From Pontibacter chinhatensis (GTDB lineage Bacteria; Bacteroidota; Bacteroidia; Cytophagales; Hymenobacteraceae): a stretch of 64,000 nucleotides of DNA. The notes under the pieces are model-generated. The model worked only from the letters and a program-made list of their open reading frames with translations, searched no databases and was not told the origin of the DNA. The stretch lies in NCBI RefSeq assembly GCF_900113285.1, contig NZ_FOOT01000005.1, forward strand, positions 62,001 through 126,000, in the 5' to 3' direction. Of the stretch, positions 53,367 to 62,125 are shown one piece after another (the first letter of the stretch is position 1; every line of letters starts with the position of its first letter). The position numbers and the translations under genes were made by a program.

Positions 53367-53374
53367 CAAAATTA
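53367..53374 (-). promoter_or_regulatory. Candidate -7 element of the cysHDN operon
   Basis: Minus-strand TAATTTTG fits TAnnTTTG and lies about 45 bp upstream of the riboswitch core. A convincing -33 element is not visible. Confidence 0.4.
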
Positions 53375-53418
53375 AGGGTTTTTGTGAGAGATGTAAATTT
53401 TGTGTGTAAAATATTGGA

Positions 53419-53465
53419 AAACTTGCCGCCCGGCCGCGTTGGTTTTGAACTCAGGCGGCAAGTTT
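53419..53465 (-). terminator. Hairpin at the 3' end of the gene at 53451
   Basis: A 12-bp stem AAACTTGCCGCC/GGCGGCAAGTTT (53454-53465 with 53419-53430), in which the 5' arm includes the last codons of the gene. A weak T-rich tail follows. Probably ends transcription before the cysHDN promoter. Confidence 0.6.
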
Positions 53466-54170
53466 GGTTACATATTTTACAAGCGAGCGCTTGGCAATGG
53501 GCAGCAGCGACTGCTCCAGCGGCACCGGAAACCTGGAAACCGCCGCAAAAGTGGCAGGATTAGGCAGCTCCTTGCGCTCTTTAATAAGCTGGATTTTGAG
53601 GTGCTCGTGGGTGAGGGTGAGTCCCCGTCGCACGGTTTGCAGGTGCTTGGTGTTAATGCCCCTGTACTTCTCGTAGGTGTTCTCAAACACGGTGATGTGG
53701 TAGCTGTACACGTAAGTTTCTTTGCCCGCCGTGTGCTCCACAAACAGGTAACCCTCGTCGTGGTAAATGGGGGTGATGCCCACCGGGGTAATCTCGAGGT
53801 GGCGCTCCACGAAATCGTACAGTTCCTTGCCTTCGTTCAGGGCCGTGCTGAAAAGGGGGGTGGCGTACTGGATGATCTCCTCGATCTGCTCCATGGTCTC
53901 ATCGTCCTGCACAATCTTCTCATACACCAGTTGCAGCTTCTCAAAATCGGCACGGCTGATGCGTTGCGGAAAGGACTCGTACACGAGCTGTTTATGCTCT
54001 TTTACCTGCACCAGGTTGCGGTAGTGCATGATCAGGTCGGAGAAAACAGGGTAGAGGCGGTGCTGACTGAACTCGCCTTTCACGGCCTGCAGGTAGGCCA
54101 GCAGCAGGTACTTTTTATACTCAAAATCCAGGAGCCCTTCGGTAAGCCAGTTGACAGGTAGGGTGTTCAT
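53451..54170 (-). CDS. Conserved-looking cytoplasmic protein of unknown function
   Basis: 239 residues, no signal or membrane segment. It is strongly charged and mostly helical in the first half (FEYKKYLLLAYLQAVKGEF), with a beta-rich middle (GYLFVEHTAGKETYVYSYHI). I recognise no catalytic motif. It lies upstream of the cysHDN riboswitch on the same strand but with its own hairpin, so it is likely a separate transcript. No function can be assigned. Confidence 0.65.
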   Translation of the reverse strand: MNTLPVNWLTEGLLDFEYKKYLLLAYLQAVKGEFSQHRLYPVFSDLIMHYRNLVQVKEHKQLVYESFPQRISRADFEKLQLVYEKIVQDDETMEQIEEIIQYATPLFSTALNEGKELYDFVERHLEITPVGITPIYHDEGYLFVEHTAGKETYVYSYHITVFENTYEKYRGINTKHLQTVRRGLTLTHEHLKIQLIKERKELPNPATFAAVSRFPVPLEQSLLPIAKRSLVKYVTKLAA

Positions 54171-54326
54171 AAGCCATCAACTTAATTAGGTTAAACGTGT
54201 GCTATATAAACGAAAAAGGCAGGAAAATGGGTTATACTTCCCAATATCTAAAACATGAATGTTTGGTGTACAGCCTGGGCAAAGTATAAAAACAGGCTTG
54301 GAAGTTAGGTAAGAACGAAGTAGAAC

Positions 54327-54656
54327 CTAGCTTGAACCATTTAACCCGGCAATCAGGCCAATCAGCAGAAGGAAGATGTACACCAGCACGCTGCTCACGT
54401 TGGCCAGTATTTTCTTCCAGCCGCCCTGGTGCCGCAGGTGGTCCATCATGTAATAAAACAAGCCGCCAATGCCGCCTGAAACAGGAACCATGATGAGCGG
54501 CAGCATCATCCATCTCCACCCAGCTTCTGGGTTGGGATTTTTGCCCAGCAGCAGGAAAATGACAACTAAGATCAAAGCCAGCCCTGCGCCCTGCAGCACG
54601 CGTTTGTACAAAGGGGCTGCATGCACTGGTTGCTGGAGTTCTTCGGGGTTGGTCAT
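54327..54656 (-). CDS. Small membrane protein, paralogue of 61398
   Basis: 109 residues with three hydrophobic segments (about 24-40, 50-71 and 87-105). The N-terminus is cytoplasmic-like (MTNPEELQQPVHAAPLYKR). It shares layout and short blocks with the protein at 61398-61733 (a Gly-rich GGIGGLFYYMMDH against GAMGGAFYAFMDY, with the same spacing of the flanking spans). Function unknown. It is the last gene of the XrtN region. Confidence 0.65.
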   Translation of the reverse strand: MTNPEELQQPVHAAPLYKRVLQGAGLALILVVIFLLLGKNPNPEAGWRWMMLPLIMVPVSGGIGGLFYYMMDHLRHQGGWKKILANVSSVLVYIFLLLIGLIAGLNGSS

Positions 54657-54762
54657 GGGTTGAGGATTAAGTGATCTATACTACTGTACGAAGAAGTATA
54701 AACAACATTGACGTTTGGGCTAAGCTTTTACTTAACGAAGCTGCCAGTGCGCTTTAGACGAG

Positions 54763-56130
54763 CTACCGTATCCTATCAGAATCTACGTGTACCATAAGAT
54801 AGTTAGTTTGCTTTTTGAAAGAGCGAATTGCTTGCGGAAGCGCCTCTTTTTGGGCTACGGTTACATTAACCAGTTTAAACTTTTCCTCTCCTTTAAGCAT
54901 TCTTAAGCGCCAGTCCCACTGGTTGATAGTCTGGTGCTGGCCATTATCCATCCACCAGGCAGTATATAAGGTGTCTGCTCCCTTTTGTAGCTCTCCCACA
55001 TATACTGTGTCCGCTCCAATTTGCCTTTGCTGCACGTGCCTGAATTTATAGCCGCTGCCTTCCCAGCAGATGAGTGGGTGGTGTTCTGTTGAGTAAAAGG
55101 CCTGAACCGGCTTAAGGTACACTAGCATTGCTTCGTTGCTATACTTTGTAACACCTTGCTGTAGCTTTTCCATGTCGAACCCCGGTAGCTGTGTAACTTG
55201 TTGCTCCGAAGCCACAAGTGGTTTTTGCTTGTTTATACTTACCCCAACACCTGTTAAACCTAGTAGAAGGAAGTAGTTGATGGAGAGTCCTCCGCGGAGG
55301 CTTATTGTACTGGCTGCAGGTTTGGGTGTAGCAGGCTCAAAGCTGGCATGTTGCAGCTGCTTTGCAAGAAAGTAGAAAGGGAGCAGGGCATAGAAAAACA
55401 GGCAAAGCAAGCCCAGCACATCATGCAGTGGGTTGTCTGGCAGAATCTTGAACCAGACAAGAAGCAGAATGCGCATTAGGTTTGAAACCAGGTTTAACAG
55501 CAGCATGCCCGTTAATAGCAGGCCAATAAACCAGAGCGGCCATACTTTTTTTTCAACCCGTTGCAGGTGGGCAAGTATAAATATCCCTAGCAGCAGCGCC
55601 AGCGACAGCATGGATAAGCCCGCACAAGCGGGATCCACAGCGAACTCATTCCCATTAATAAGGATAATGTTGCCTGCTGCTTCCGCCTCAGATCCTAATC
55701 GCTGAAGTATAGCCACTGCCCAGTTTGTCAGCTGTATCCTTAGCGGGAAGCTCAGAATGTTGACAACATATTTGAAAATGGGAGAAGCTACCATCAAGAG
55801 CAACAGGGGAAACAGTGAGAGGCGGCCAAGTACGGCCTGTAAACCACACCAGGCTGCAGTAACAAGTGCTAAAAAATATAATGTGCTGTTGTGCAGGTGA
55901 TAGGACAGTATAGCAAAGCCAATGGCTATGAGTAAAGCGCTAATGGGAACAGACTTTTGTGACTGTACCTGTGTTACCAACGGTACCAGAGCCAGAGCCA
56001 GAGCCAGTAGCCACTGGCTGTCCCAGAGCAGGTAGTCGCTCAGAATAAACCCACCAATTAGCAAGTATAAACCCAGTATTATCGTTGTCAGGATAAAATG
56101 CTCTGTGCGGAGTATGGCTCTTAGGTTCAT
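54763..56130 (-). CDS. xrtN: Exosortase N (XrtN-like) transpeptidase
   Basis: 455 residues from the ATG at 56128-56130, which overlaps the stop of the upstream gene (ATGA). An earlier in-frame start at 56196 would overlap 70 bp and is rejected. Multi-pass membrane protein with eight or so spans. The exosortase triad is visible: Cys169 in DPACAGLSML, Arg220 in NLVSNLMRIL and His236 in NPLHDVLGL. The C-terminal about 160 residues are a soluble extension (DTVYVGELQKGADTLYTAWW) as in EpsI-like fused exosortases. It cuts and transfers proteins bearing a PEP-like tail. The only such tail in the window is on the partner gene upstream. Confidence 0.87.
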   Translation of the reverse strand: MNLRAILRTEHFILTTIILGLYLLIGGFILSDYLLWDSQWLLALALALVPLVTQVQSQKSVPISALLIAIGFAILSYHLHNSTLYFLALVTAAWCGLQAVLGRLSLFPLLLLMVASPIFKYVVNILSFPLRIQLTNWAVAILQRLGSEAEAAGNIILINGNEFAVDPACAGLSMLSLALLLGIFILAHLQRVEKKVWPLWFIGLLLTGMLLLNLVSNLMRILLLVWFKILPDNPLHDVLGLLCLFFYALLPFYFLAKQLQHASFEPATPKPAASTISLRGGLSINYFLLLGLTGVGVSINKQKPLVASEQQVTQLPGFDMEKLQQGVTKYSNEAMLVYLKPVQAFYSTEHHPLICWEGSGYKFRHVQQRQIGADTVYVGELQKGADTLYTAWWMDNGQHQTINQWDWRLRMLKGEEKFKLVNVTVAQKEALPQAIRSFKKQTNYLMVHVDSDRIR

Positions 56131-58634
56131 CGCAGGATGTATGGCTTTAAGATGATGGTACCAATGATGAGTACTGCCAGTATAATTAAGGCCCATTCTT
56201 CCGGCTCTGGCACGGCTCCTGAGCCATTCATGCTGGCGTTACCCAGGCTGTCTTTACTTTTTTGGATATCAAACCGCTCATAATCCTCCTGCGTCTCCAG
56301 CACAATAAGGCTCGATACGGGAGATACAATGTTTGCCTGCGATGCTTCCGCAAGCAGCTCATCCTCTACAAAATCTTTGCAGAGATAGCGCGGGCCAATT
56401 CGCTGCAGCAGGTGGTTGTAAGCGAACAGGCGCATCAGGTGATCAGGAGCATTTCCGTCTCCCGAAGCTCTGGTTTTCACAACGCCCAGGCCTGATAAGC
56501 CCAGTGGTACCGTGTCTTTATCCGGCGCTGTTTTGATAAATTGCTGGTGTAGCAGGAGCTGTTCCAACTGCTCTTCATCGCCCTGCATAGAGGCAATAAC
56601 ACGTAGCTCTTTCAGGCTTTTAAGGTATGGCGGAAGCTGCTGGCTGAGCGAGTATACTCTTACTGTTGAACTCAGCTGCAAAGCATCCGCCATGTCGTCG
56701 GCAAATGGAGAGCCCTTCAGGTCGCTGAGGTTAGGCGAGGTGCCGTTACTCTTGCTGATGACAAGTGCCTTGTCCGAATCTTTTATCTTGTGTATCGGGA
56801 AGAGCGAGAAATGTTGCTGTTGCAGTAGTTCAAACATTTGCTCCCTGTTCTGCTCTGTAAGCTGTACCATTTTCCCATCCCAGACATATACCGGCCGGTT
56901 CTTGACCAACTCCCATACTTTGTTAAACTCACTGGCAGACCAACTGGCGTTTATATCAAGGTATGCCTGCTGCGGAGCAAAAGGCGTCAACTGCTGCGGT
57001 AGTGCTACCAGGCTATAACTGTTGTCGCCATAACTGAAGCCGCCTTCTGCTGCTTTTGGCGCTGTAAAACTGAGGCTCCAGTCCTGTTGGTAGGTACTTT
57101 GGCGTTTGTACGCGTTGCTAGGGGTTAATTTGTAGCCTCGTGGGAGGTTTAAATGTTGCACCTGATCTTCCAGGTAAACAACGGATGTTTCGGATGCTGC
57201 CGTAGCAGAAGGGCCGGTAAAATAGATGTTTTCGTAAACCAGCTTTTCGCCTTGCACCAGCAGGGGAGAAGTAATGCCTATCTTAAACTGGCGGTTCTCT
57301 TCCGGGGTGCAGGGAAACACACGCACCGACACCCGGTTGCCCTCTTGCCAATGCACGACGGACGGGTCGCGTGCCTCCACACCTACAATGGTGTTATAGG
57401 CTGTTTGCGCTTTGCCCTTTGTGGTGAGATAGCCTTTTTCCTCGCGGCCGTTGATCCACAGCGATAGTGAGGTAACCACACTGCCTTCCGGTAAAAAGAA
57501 AGTATAAATCGCTTCCTGTTGACTCCAGCTGTTGGGCATACTATTGTGTATGCTCAATATTTTCTCGGTATAAGCCAGGCGGTATCCCGGGTAAATCTTC
57601 ACCTGCGATACCACGTTGGTTGTGCTAAGGTTATTGCCTGACCAGAGCCGCTGCTCCGCCTGATGGCGGGCATCATACATGCTTTCCAGGATTTTTACTT
57701 TTTCAGGCCTGTCCAAGTTGGGCTTCCCCAGTAGAAGCACGGCCAGTATCACCAACGGGTCGTGCTTCTTTATCTCATGGAAGCTGTCGCCTGGCATTTC
57801 CCACATGCTGAAGGTCTCATCTGGCACCTGGTATACCAGCTCTGTTTTCATAAGTCGCTCAGTCAGGTAATCGGCAGGTAACTGCTGGCTTAGTTTCACC
57901 CAACGCGGCAAGCTTTCATTTTCCTGTAGCACATAGTCGTTGCTGTAAAAATCAACTTGTCTTTCACGCAGATGCCATTGCACCAGAAAGAAGGCTGCGA
58001 AAAGTATGGGGAAGGCAGCACCTGCCAGGAAACTCCGCAAATACTGGCGCTCCTGGGCTGCGGCTCTCATAACTCCCAGGCCTACGCTTATAACCACCCA
58101 GATTGGCACAAAAGTATGTACCGAAATACCCAGGACGAGAAGCCCAAGAATACTGATGGCGACAAGCGGCAACAAGTAAATGGAGTAGTATAGCCAAAGT
58201 ATGGCGCCGGCCCCAAGCACAAAAAGCAGGAGTTGGTTCACCAGCCTCGGTAGCCGCTCCTGAAAGCTATAGGCTGTTAAGGCCACACAAAATAATGAAA
58301 TGTATGCTTCCAGCCACGGAACCGAATCCTGAAAGATGTTCAGTTGACGGTTCAGCGAATAGCAGCTGATGATAGCCAAGACCTGTAGAAGGTACAGGGT
58401 ATGTAGGTGTTGAAAAGGCCTTTTGAAAGAGTAGTGCCCGCTTATTATCAGAAGTAGAAAGTATAAAAAGACGAGACTGTAGTTAAGCCAGAAGATTCCG
58501 AATACCCCGCCTTCAGTTGCTCCCACACCCCATTCCGGCAACATAAAGATTAGGAAAGAAAGTATGATTAAGCCCACACCTGTGTAGTGCATCGACAGCT
58601 GAGTTTTAGCAGCCGGTTTAATAAGTTGTCTCAT
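56127..58634 (-). CDS. XrtN-system VIT-domain membrane protein with PEP-like sorting tail
   Basis: 835 residues. About eight predicted transmembrane segments occupy 15-220, then a large extracytoplasmic part with a VIT (vault/inter-alpha-trypsin) domain around 340-470 (YRLAYTEKILSIHN, SLSLWINGREEKGYLT). The C-terminus is VPEPEEWALI, then a hydrophobic span and the basic end KPYILR: a PEP-CTERM-like sorting signal with PEP at about 809-811. This pairing with XrtN is characteristic of the exosortase N system of Bacteroidota, whose biological role is unknown to me. An operator-like palindrome lies 13 bp upstream of its start. Confidence 0.87.
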   Translation of the reverse strand: MRQLIKPAAKTQLSMHYTGVGLIILSFLIFMLPEWGVGATEGGVFGIFWLNYSLVFLYFLLLIISGHYSFKRPFQHLHTLYLLQVLAIISCYSLNRQLNIFQDSVPWLEAYISLFCVALTAYSFQERLPRLVNQLLLFVLGAGAILWLYYSIYLLPLVAISILGLLVLGISVHTFVPIWVVISVGLGVMRAAAQERQYLRSFLAGAAFPILFAAFFLVQWHLRERQVDFYSNDYVLQENESLPRWVKLSQQLPADYLTERLMKTELVYQVPDETFSMWEMPGDSFHEIKKHDPLVILAVLLLGKPNLDRPEKVKILESMYDARHQAEQRLWSGNNLSTTNVVSQVKIYPGYRLAYTEKILSIHNSMPNSWSQQEAIYTFFLPEGSVVTSLSLWINGREEKGYLTTKGKAQTAYNTIVGVEARDPSVVHWQEGNRVSVRVFPCTPEENRQFKIGITSPLLVQGEKLVYENIYFTGPSATAASETSVVYLEDQVQHLNLPRGYKLTPSNAYKRQSTYQQDWSLSFTAPKAAEGGFSYGDNSYSLVALPQQLTPFAPQQAYLDINASWSASEFNKVWELVKNRPVYVWDGKMVQLTEQNREQMFELLQQQHFSLFPIHKIKDSDKALVISKSNGTSPNLSDLKGSPFADDMADALQLSSTVRVYSLSQQLPPYLKSLKELRVIASMQGDEEQLEQLLLHQQFIKTAPDKDTVPLGLSGLGVVKTRASGDGNAPDHLMRLFAYNHLLQRIGPRYLCKDFVEDELLAEASQANIVSPVSSLIVLETQEDYERFDIQKSKDSLGNASMNGSGAVPEPEEWALIILAVLIIGTIILKPYILR

Positions 58635-58646
58635 TTTTTCTATGTT

Positions 58647-58668
58647 AAAGTACTTTGTTTTCCAAAGT
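58647..58668 (-). promoter_or_regulatory. Shared palindromic site (copy 1), upstream of the XrtN operon
   Basis: AAAGTACTTTG, 5-bp spacer, CAAAGT. The inner ACTTTG and CAAAGT are inverted repeats. The same site with a 5-bp spacer occurs at 61774 and 62753. Likely binding site of a dimeric repressor. Confidence 0.6.
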
Positions 58669-58683
58669 ATAGGTTCAAAAAAA

Positions 58684-59466
58684 TCAAAACTGAGCGGCTG
58701 TACCCTTCACAGCCTCATGGTAAGCTTCCAGACACTGCTCAAGCGGCTGGCCCTCTCGGTGGATGCAATTACAGAAATTGAGGCAAGCCTGAGGGTTGGG
58801 ACTATCTTTGCAAGGCGATTGACACTCCGACAAGGTGTTATGTGGCTTAACACCATAGCTATTGGTCAGCACCACCATAACCATAAATACAGCCCATACC
58901 ACTCCCATAAAGAATTTGTCGGGGAACTTACTGCTTAGCTGGCCCCAACGAGGTATTGCTGCCTGAACTGGGAAGCGATTAAAGGGAAGTATAAATTTCC
59001 AGGTGTGGTAATACCAGCAAAGCAGGTACAGGTTGGCCAACACCATTAAAGGCGAGGTAACCAGCGACCCATCGAAGCGGACAGCCAATGACAGGATGCA
59101 GATGTTCAAGATGATGGGGAAGTAGATAAACGCACCCAACACCGCCGTGCGCGGAACCAGTAACAAAACCGCTGCCGCTACCTGCATCACACCGATAAAG
59201 GTGTAGTAAAACCCGGTGTGATAAACGGCCTCCAGGTAGTTACCCATGGGATGGTTAGACGACAATACCGTAAAGCGCTCCTGCATGATTTTCACCAGCC
59301 CGGAAGGTATAAACCCGGCGGCCAGCGACACCCTGCAGAAGATGGCAAAGAGCCAGAGCCACCTGTTTCCACGTGCCCGCAAATGCAGCTGGTCTATCCT
59401 GGCAGAAATCCCCCCGGCGCTGTTGTCTTTAAACTGCTTTGCCGCCTTAAGTTCAGTCTTCGTCAT
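58684..59466 (-). CDS. DoxX-like membrane protein with Cys-rich tail
   Basis: About 260 residues. The start is ATG at 59464-59466, though a TTG at 59496 overlapping the upstream stop is possible. Four to five transmembrane segments with the DoxX-type pattern (FCRVSLAAGFIPSGLVKIMQER, FYYTFIGVMQVAAAVLLLVP). The last about 50 residues are periplasmic and carry six or seven cysteines (ECQSPCKDSPNPQACLNFCN), unusual for the family, perhaps forming disulfides or binding a ligand. Close to the genes at 59489 and 59767, forming a run of small membrane proteins. Confidence 0.7.
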   Translation of the reverse strand: MTKTELKAAKQFKDNSAGGISARIDQLHLRARGNRWLWLFAIFCRVSLAAGFIPSGLVKIMQERFTVLSSNHPMGNYLEAVYHTGFYYTFIGVMQVAAAVLLLVPRTAVLGAFIYFPIILNICILSLAVRFDGSLVTSPLMVLANLYLLCWYYHTWKFILPFNRFPVQAAIPRWGQLSSKFPDKFFMGVVWAVFMVMVVLTNSYGVKPHNTLSECQSPCKDSPNPQACLNFCNCIHREGQPLEQCLEAYHEAVKGTAAQF

Positions 59467-59488
59467 GGCAGAAGTGTTAACAGCCAGG

Positions 59489-59755
59489 TCAATCAATCAT
59501 ATCCCCCAAATCACTCACCCCTAAGGTAAACCAGATGATGACAAGGCCCAGGATGACCTTCACGGCAAGCGGGACAGAGAAGCCGAACCTTGCTTTGAGC
59601 ACAGCATTTACCTGGGGAGGGTACACCAGGGAAAGCAGCAGGAAAACAATTCCCGGAACGGGGTGTACCAGCACCAGGTTTGATAGGCCGATGGCAAACA
59701 CAACGAGACCAATTACCCAACTGGTGATGTGTGCTGAGTTGAACGCGACTCTCAT
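59489..59755 (-). CDS. Small membrane protein
   Basis: 88 residues from the ATG at 59753-59755. A longer frame to 59818 has an Arg-rich start that overlaps the upstream gene. Three hydrophobic segments (about 13-30, 32-50, 62-80). No family recognised. It is 11 bp after the gene at 59767 and lies just before the DoxX-like gene, so they are likely co-transcribed. Confidence 0.55.
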   Translation of the reverse strand: MRVAFNSAHITSWVIGLVVFAIGLSNLVLVHPVPGIVFLLLSLVYPPQVNAVLKARFGFSVPLAVKVILGLVIIWFTLGVSDLGDMID

Positions 59756-59766
59756 GGCTACACGAT

Positions 59767-60057
59767 TTAACTCCCGGCCAACGGCGACTCGAAAATACCG
59801 ACTGCGATTTCTGCCCATATTAGCAGGAGTGCCGCCAGCACAAGCACGATGAGAGCGATCCGGTAATCGGGCCTACGAACTTTTCTCAGCACCAGCTCGC
59901 ACAACAGGCCCGTGCCCAGCAGCAGGCCGCCGGCAAGTATAAAGTCGAACAGGCCCCAGTTGAAACCGACTGAGAAAAGCGTTCCGAATAATGGGATAGA
60001 CAGCAGCACTGCCACTGTAAGTAAAATGCGGGAAAGTCTTTTGTTGAGCGTTATCAT
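59767..60057 (-). CDS. Small membrane protein
   Basis: 96 residues with three hydrophobic segments (about 10-30, 33-54, 65-85) and a basic loop (RKVRRPDYR) after the second. No family recognised. Precedes 59489 and follows the DUF4153-like gene by 47 bp on the same strand. Confidence 0.6.
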   Translation of the reverse strand: MITLNKRLSRILLTVAVLLSIPLFGTLFSVGFNWGLFDFILAGGLLLGTGLLCELVLRKVRRPDYRIALIVLVLAALLLIWAEIAVGIFESPLAGS

Positions 60058-60104
60058 ACTTGTGTCTCCTTATTTTAAAGTGTTTTATGTTTTATTGATT
60101 TGCC

Positions 60105-61349
60105 TTACTTGAAGCTAAACAGCAGCGGGAAAAGGAAAATGACCACCACCACCCAGGCCACATAAACCGGAATGTAGAGCACGATAAACCGGCCGACTTC
60201 AGATATAGGAGCTTTCTTTGTCGCGGCCTTGTAGAGCATCACCGTTACGATTAGCAGGTGTATCAGCATCAGCACATTGGCCCCCAGCACCGCCACCCGG
60301 TTTGGCGTAATGCCCCACTCCGAGATTCGGAAGGAGATGGCCGACAGCGCAATGCCGTTTACCACCACCGTCACCACAGACAGCAACAGCAGCACCCACA
60401 CGCTCCAGGCAGTTTTTTCCTCGGTGGAGCTTTCGGCCACGGAGAAGAAAATCAGGGCGATCACCCCAATCAGCAGCGCGTTAAACAGCATCAGGAATTC
60501 CCTGTCATTGTAAGGGTCTTTGCCCGAATAGATGATAGCGCCCAGGTAAATCACCAGCATGACGAGCACCAGCGGGCTGAACAGTTTGGCAATCACCGGC
60601 GATACCTTGTTGACCAGCTGCGGGTTGGTTTGGGTAAGGTAGGTGGCCACGATGGGCACGGCAGGCAGACCAAACGCCACCACGTACTCAGCGTAGAACT
60701 CCTCAATCTGAAAACCGATGAGCGCGAACAGCCCGATGGTAATGCCCGTCATTAGCACGCCAGCAATAACCAGGAGTGCCGTCATCACGGCCAGGTCGCC
60801 GTTAAAGCGCAGGAAGCCAAGGCGTTTTCTGTAGTTGCTGAGATCATCGCCCACAAACGAAACCCCAAGTATAACCCAGAGCAGCAGCGGCAAATGGATG
60901 CAGGCCAGGATGAGGGTATCGCTTTGCGGGTTGTTTGGCAGGAAATTGATATACAGGAGGCAGACAACCGTCGCAAAACCTAGGAAGGCGGCTTTGCCCT
61001 CCGGTAGTTTGTTTTTCCAGGCAAAGTAGGTGGCCAGGAACGGGAACACCAGAAACCCGATGTTGCGGGGATAGTAGAACTCTTCGCTGATGGGAAAAAT
61101 GGCCGGCAGTTTGGCCAGTATGCCCGCCACCAAAGAGGCTATCACCACGAACAGCAACTCTTTTCGGGAGCCCCACGATATTTCCTCGGACTCGTAGTGG
61201 AGCCTTGCGTTCCAGAATTCGGCTAGGGCGTTGCCCTGGATCTCGGGGTAAAGTATGCTGAACTCCCGTTTGAAAGGCCCTTTGTTGCTGCGGTACAGCC
61301 TTTCGAGCTGGCCTGGGTCGTGCAGGTGGGAGAGGATCTCGTTTTTCAT
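60105..61349 (-). CDS. DUF4153-like polytopic membrane protein
   Basis: 414 residues, with a soluble N-terminus of about 60 residues (MKNEILSHLHDPGQLERLYR) and about ten transmembrane segments. The block WGITPNRVAVLGANVLMLIH is the family's recognisable motif. The N-terminal part is likely cytoplasmic. Function is unknown. Its place after a small membrane protein and a winged-helix regulator suggests a stress or envelope module. The 48 bp before its start are AT-rich with TATACTT words. Confidence 0.75.
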   Translation of the reverse strand: MKNEILSHLHDPGQLERLYRSNKGPFKREFSILYPEIQGNALAEFWNARLHYESEEISWGSRKELLFVVIASLVAGILAKLPAIFPISEEFYYPRNIGFLVFPFLATYFAWKNKLPEGKAAFLGFATVVCLLYINFLPNNPQSDTLILACIHLPLLLWVILGVSFVGDDLSNYRKRLGFLRFNGDLAVMTALLVIAGVLMTGITIGLFALIGFQIEEFYAEYVVAFGLPAVPIVATYLTQTNPQLVNKVSPVIAKLFSPLVLVMLVIYLGAIIYSGKDPYNDREFLMLFNALLIGVIALIFFSVAESSTEEKTAWSVWVLLLLSVVTVVVNGIALSAISFRISEWGITPNRVAVLGANVLMLIHLLIVTVMLYKAATKKAPISEVGRFIVLYIPVYVAWVVVVIFLFPLLFSFK

Positions 61350-61397
61350 GACTTTATACTTTAAAGCTTATACTTCAGGATTTCCTGTATCTAATGC

Positions 61398-61733
61398 TCA
61401 ATCCCACATGGTGCCGGCCAGCCCTAGCACAGTGCCCAGCCACAACCCGACAAAGTATACCACAATGCTCAGCAGTATGGCCAGCGTCCGGTTAAAGCCT
61501 CGGGAGCTTTGGTAGTCCATAAAGGCATAGAAGGCGCCCCCCATGGCCCCGGCTAATGGCGTCACAATAAGGGGCCTGATCCTCCAGAACTTTCCCCACT
61601 CAGCAGGAGTGTTGTCCACCCCAAATACAAAAAATGAAATGACGACTAAAGCAATGCCTGCCCCTATGAGCATAGGTTTGACAACTGACAAAGAGTGGGT
61701 TGATTGATTTTGGGATTCGTTTTGCTGTGCCAT
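61398..61733 (-). CDS. Small membrane protein, paralogue of 54327
   Basis: 111 residues, hydrophilic start (MAQQNESQNQSTHS) and three spans (about 20-38, 52-72, 83-105). Resembles 54327-54656 in size, topology and a Gly-rich middle block. Directly downstream of a shared palindromic site (61774), so probably controlled by the winged-helix regulator encoded next to it. Confidence 0.65.
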   Translation of the reverse strand: MAQQNESQNQSTHSLSVVKPMLIGAGIALVVISFFVFGVDNTPAEWGKFWRIRPLIVTPLAGAMGGAFYAFMDYQSSRGFNRTLAILLSIVVYFVGLWLGTVLGLAGTMWD

Positions 61734-61773
61734 GGTTTTATATTTTTAAGTTGATAAGTGTTGTTTTGACTCT

Positions 61774-61795
61774 AAAGTACTTTGAGTTACAAAGT
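61774..61795 (-). promoter_or_regulatory. Shared palindromic site (copy 2)
   Basis: AAAGTACTTTG, spacer AGTTA, CAAAGT, located 41 bp upstream of the small membrane protein start and just after the regulator gene's stop. Confidence 0.65.
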
Positions 61796-61810
61796 GATTA
61801 AACAAAAAAA

Positions 61811-62119
61811 TTAGTCGAACTGCCGGTTGTTCAAAATTAACTGCTCCAGAGCGTCCAGATGGCTTTTAAAGGCTTCTCGGCCGGCCTCGGTGGCATGGTA
61901 GGTGGTGTTGGGTTTGCGGCCCACGAACTGCTTTTCCACGCGCAGGTACTCGGCCTCTTCCAGCGCCCGCAGATGGCTGGCCAGGTTGCCGTCCGTCAGC
62001 TGCAGGGTTTCCTTCAGGGTATTAAAGTCCACTTTGTCCTCCACCATCAACACCGACATAATGCCCAGCCGCGCCCTGCTCTCGAAGGCCTTGTTTATAT
62101 TTTCCAGGTACTCTTTCAC
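61811..62119 (-). CDS. Winged-helix transcriptional regulator (HTH_34/ArsR-like)
   Basis: 102 residues, one winged helix-turn-helix domain covering nearly the whole protein: recognition helix region LQLTDGNLASHLRALEEAEYL and wing VGRKPNTTYHATEAG. No metal-binding cysteines, so not a classical ArsR metal sensor. Translated 6 bp after the membrane protein at 62126, as one unit. The neighbouring palindromic sites at 62753, 61774 and 58647 are candidate operators. The membrane partner may sense the signal (inference). Confidence 0.87.
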   Translation of the reverse strand: MKEYLENINKAFESRARLGIMSVLMVEDKVDFNTLKETLQLTDGNLASHLRALEEAEYLRVEKQFVGRKPNTTYHATEAGREAFKSHLDALEQLILNNRQFD

Positions 62120-62125
62120 AGGTGG

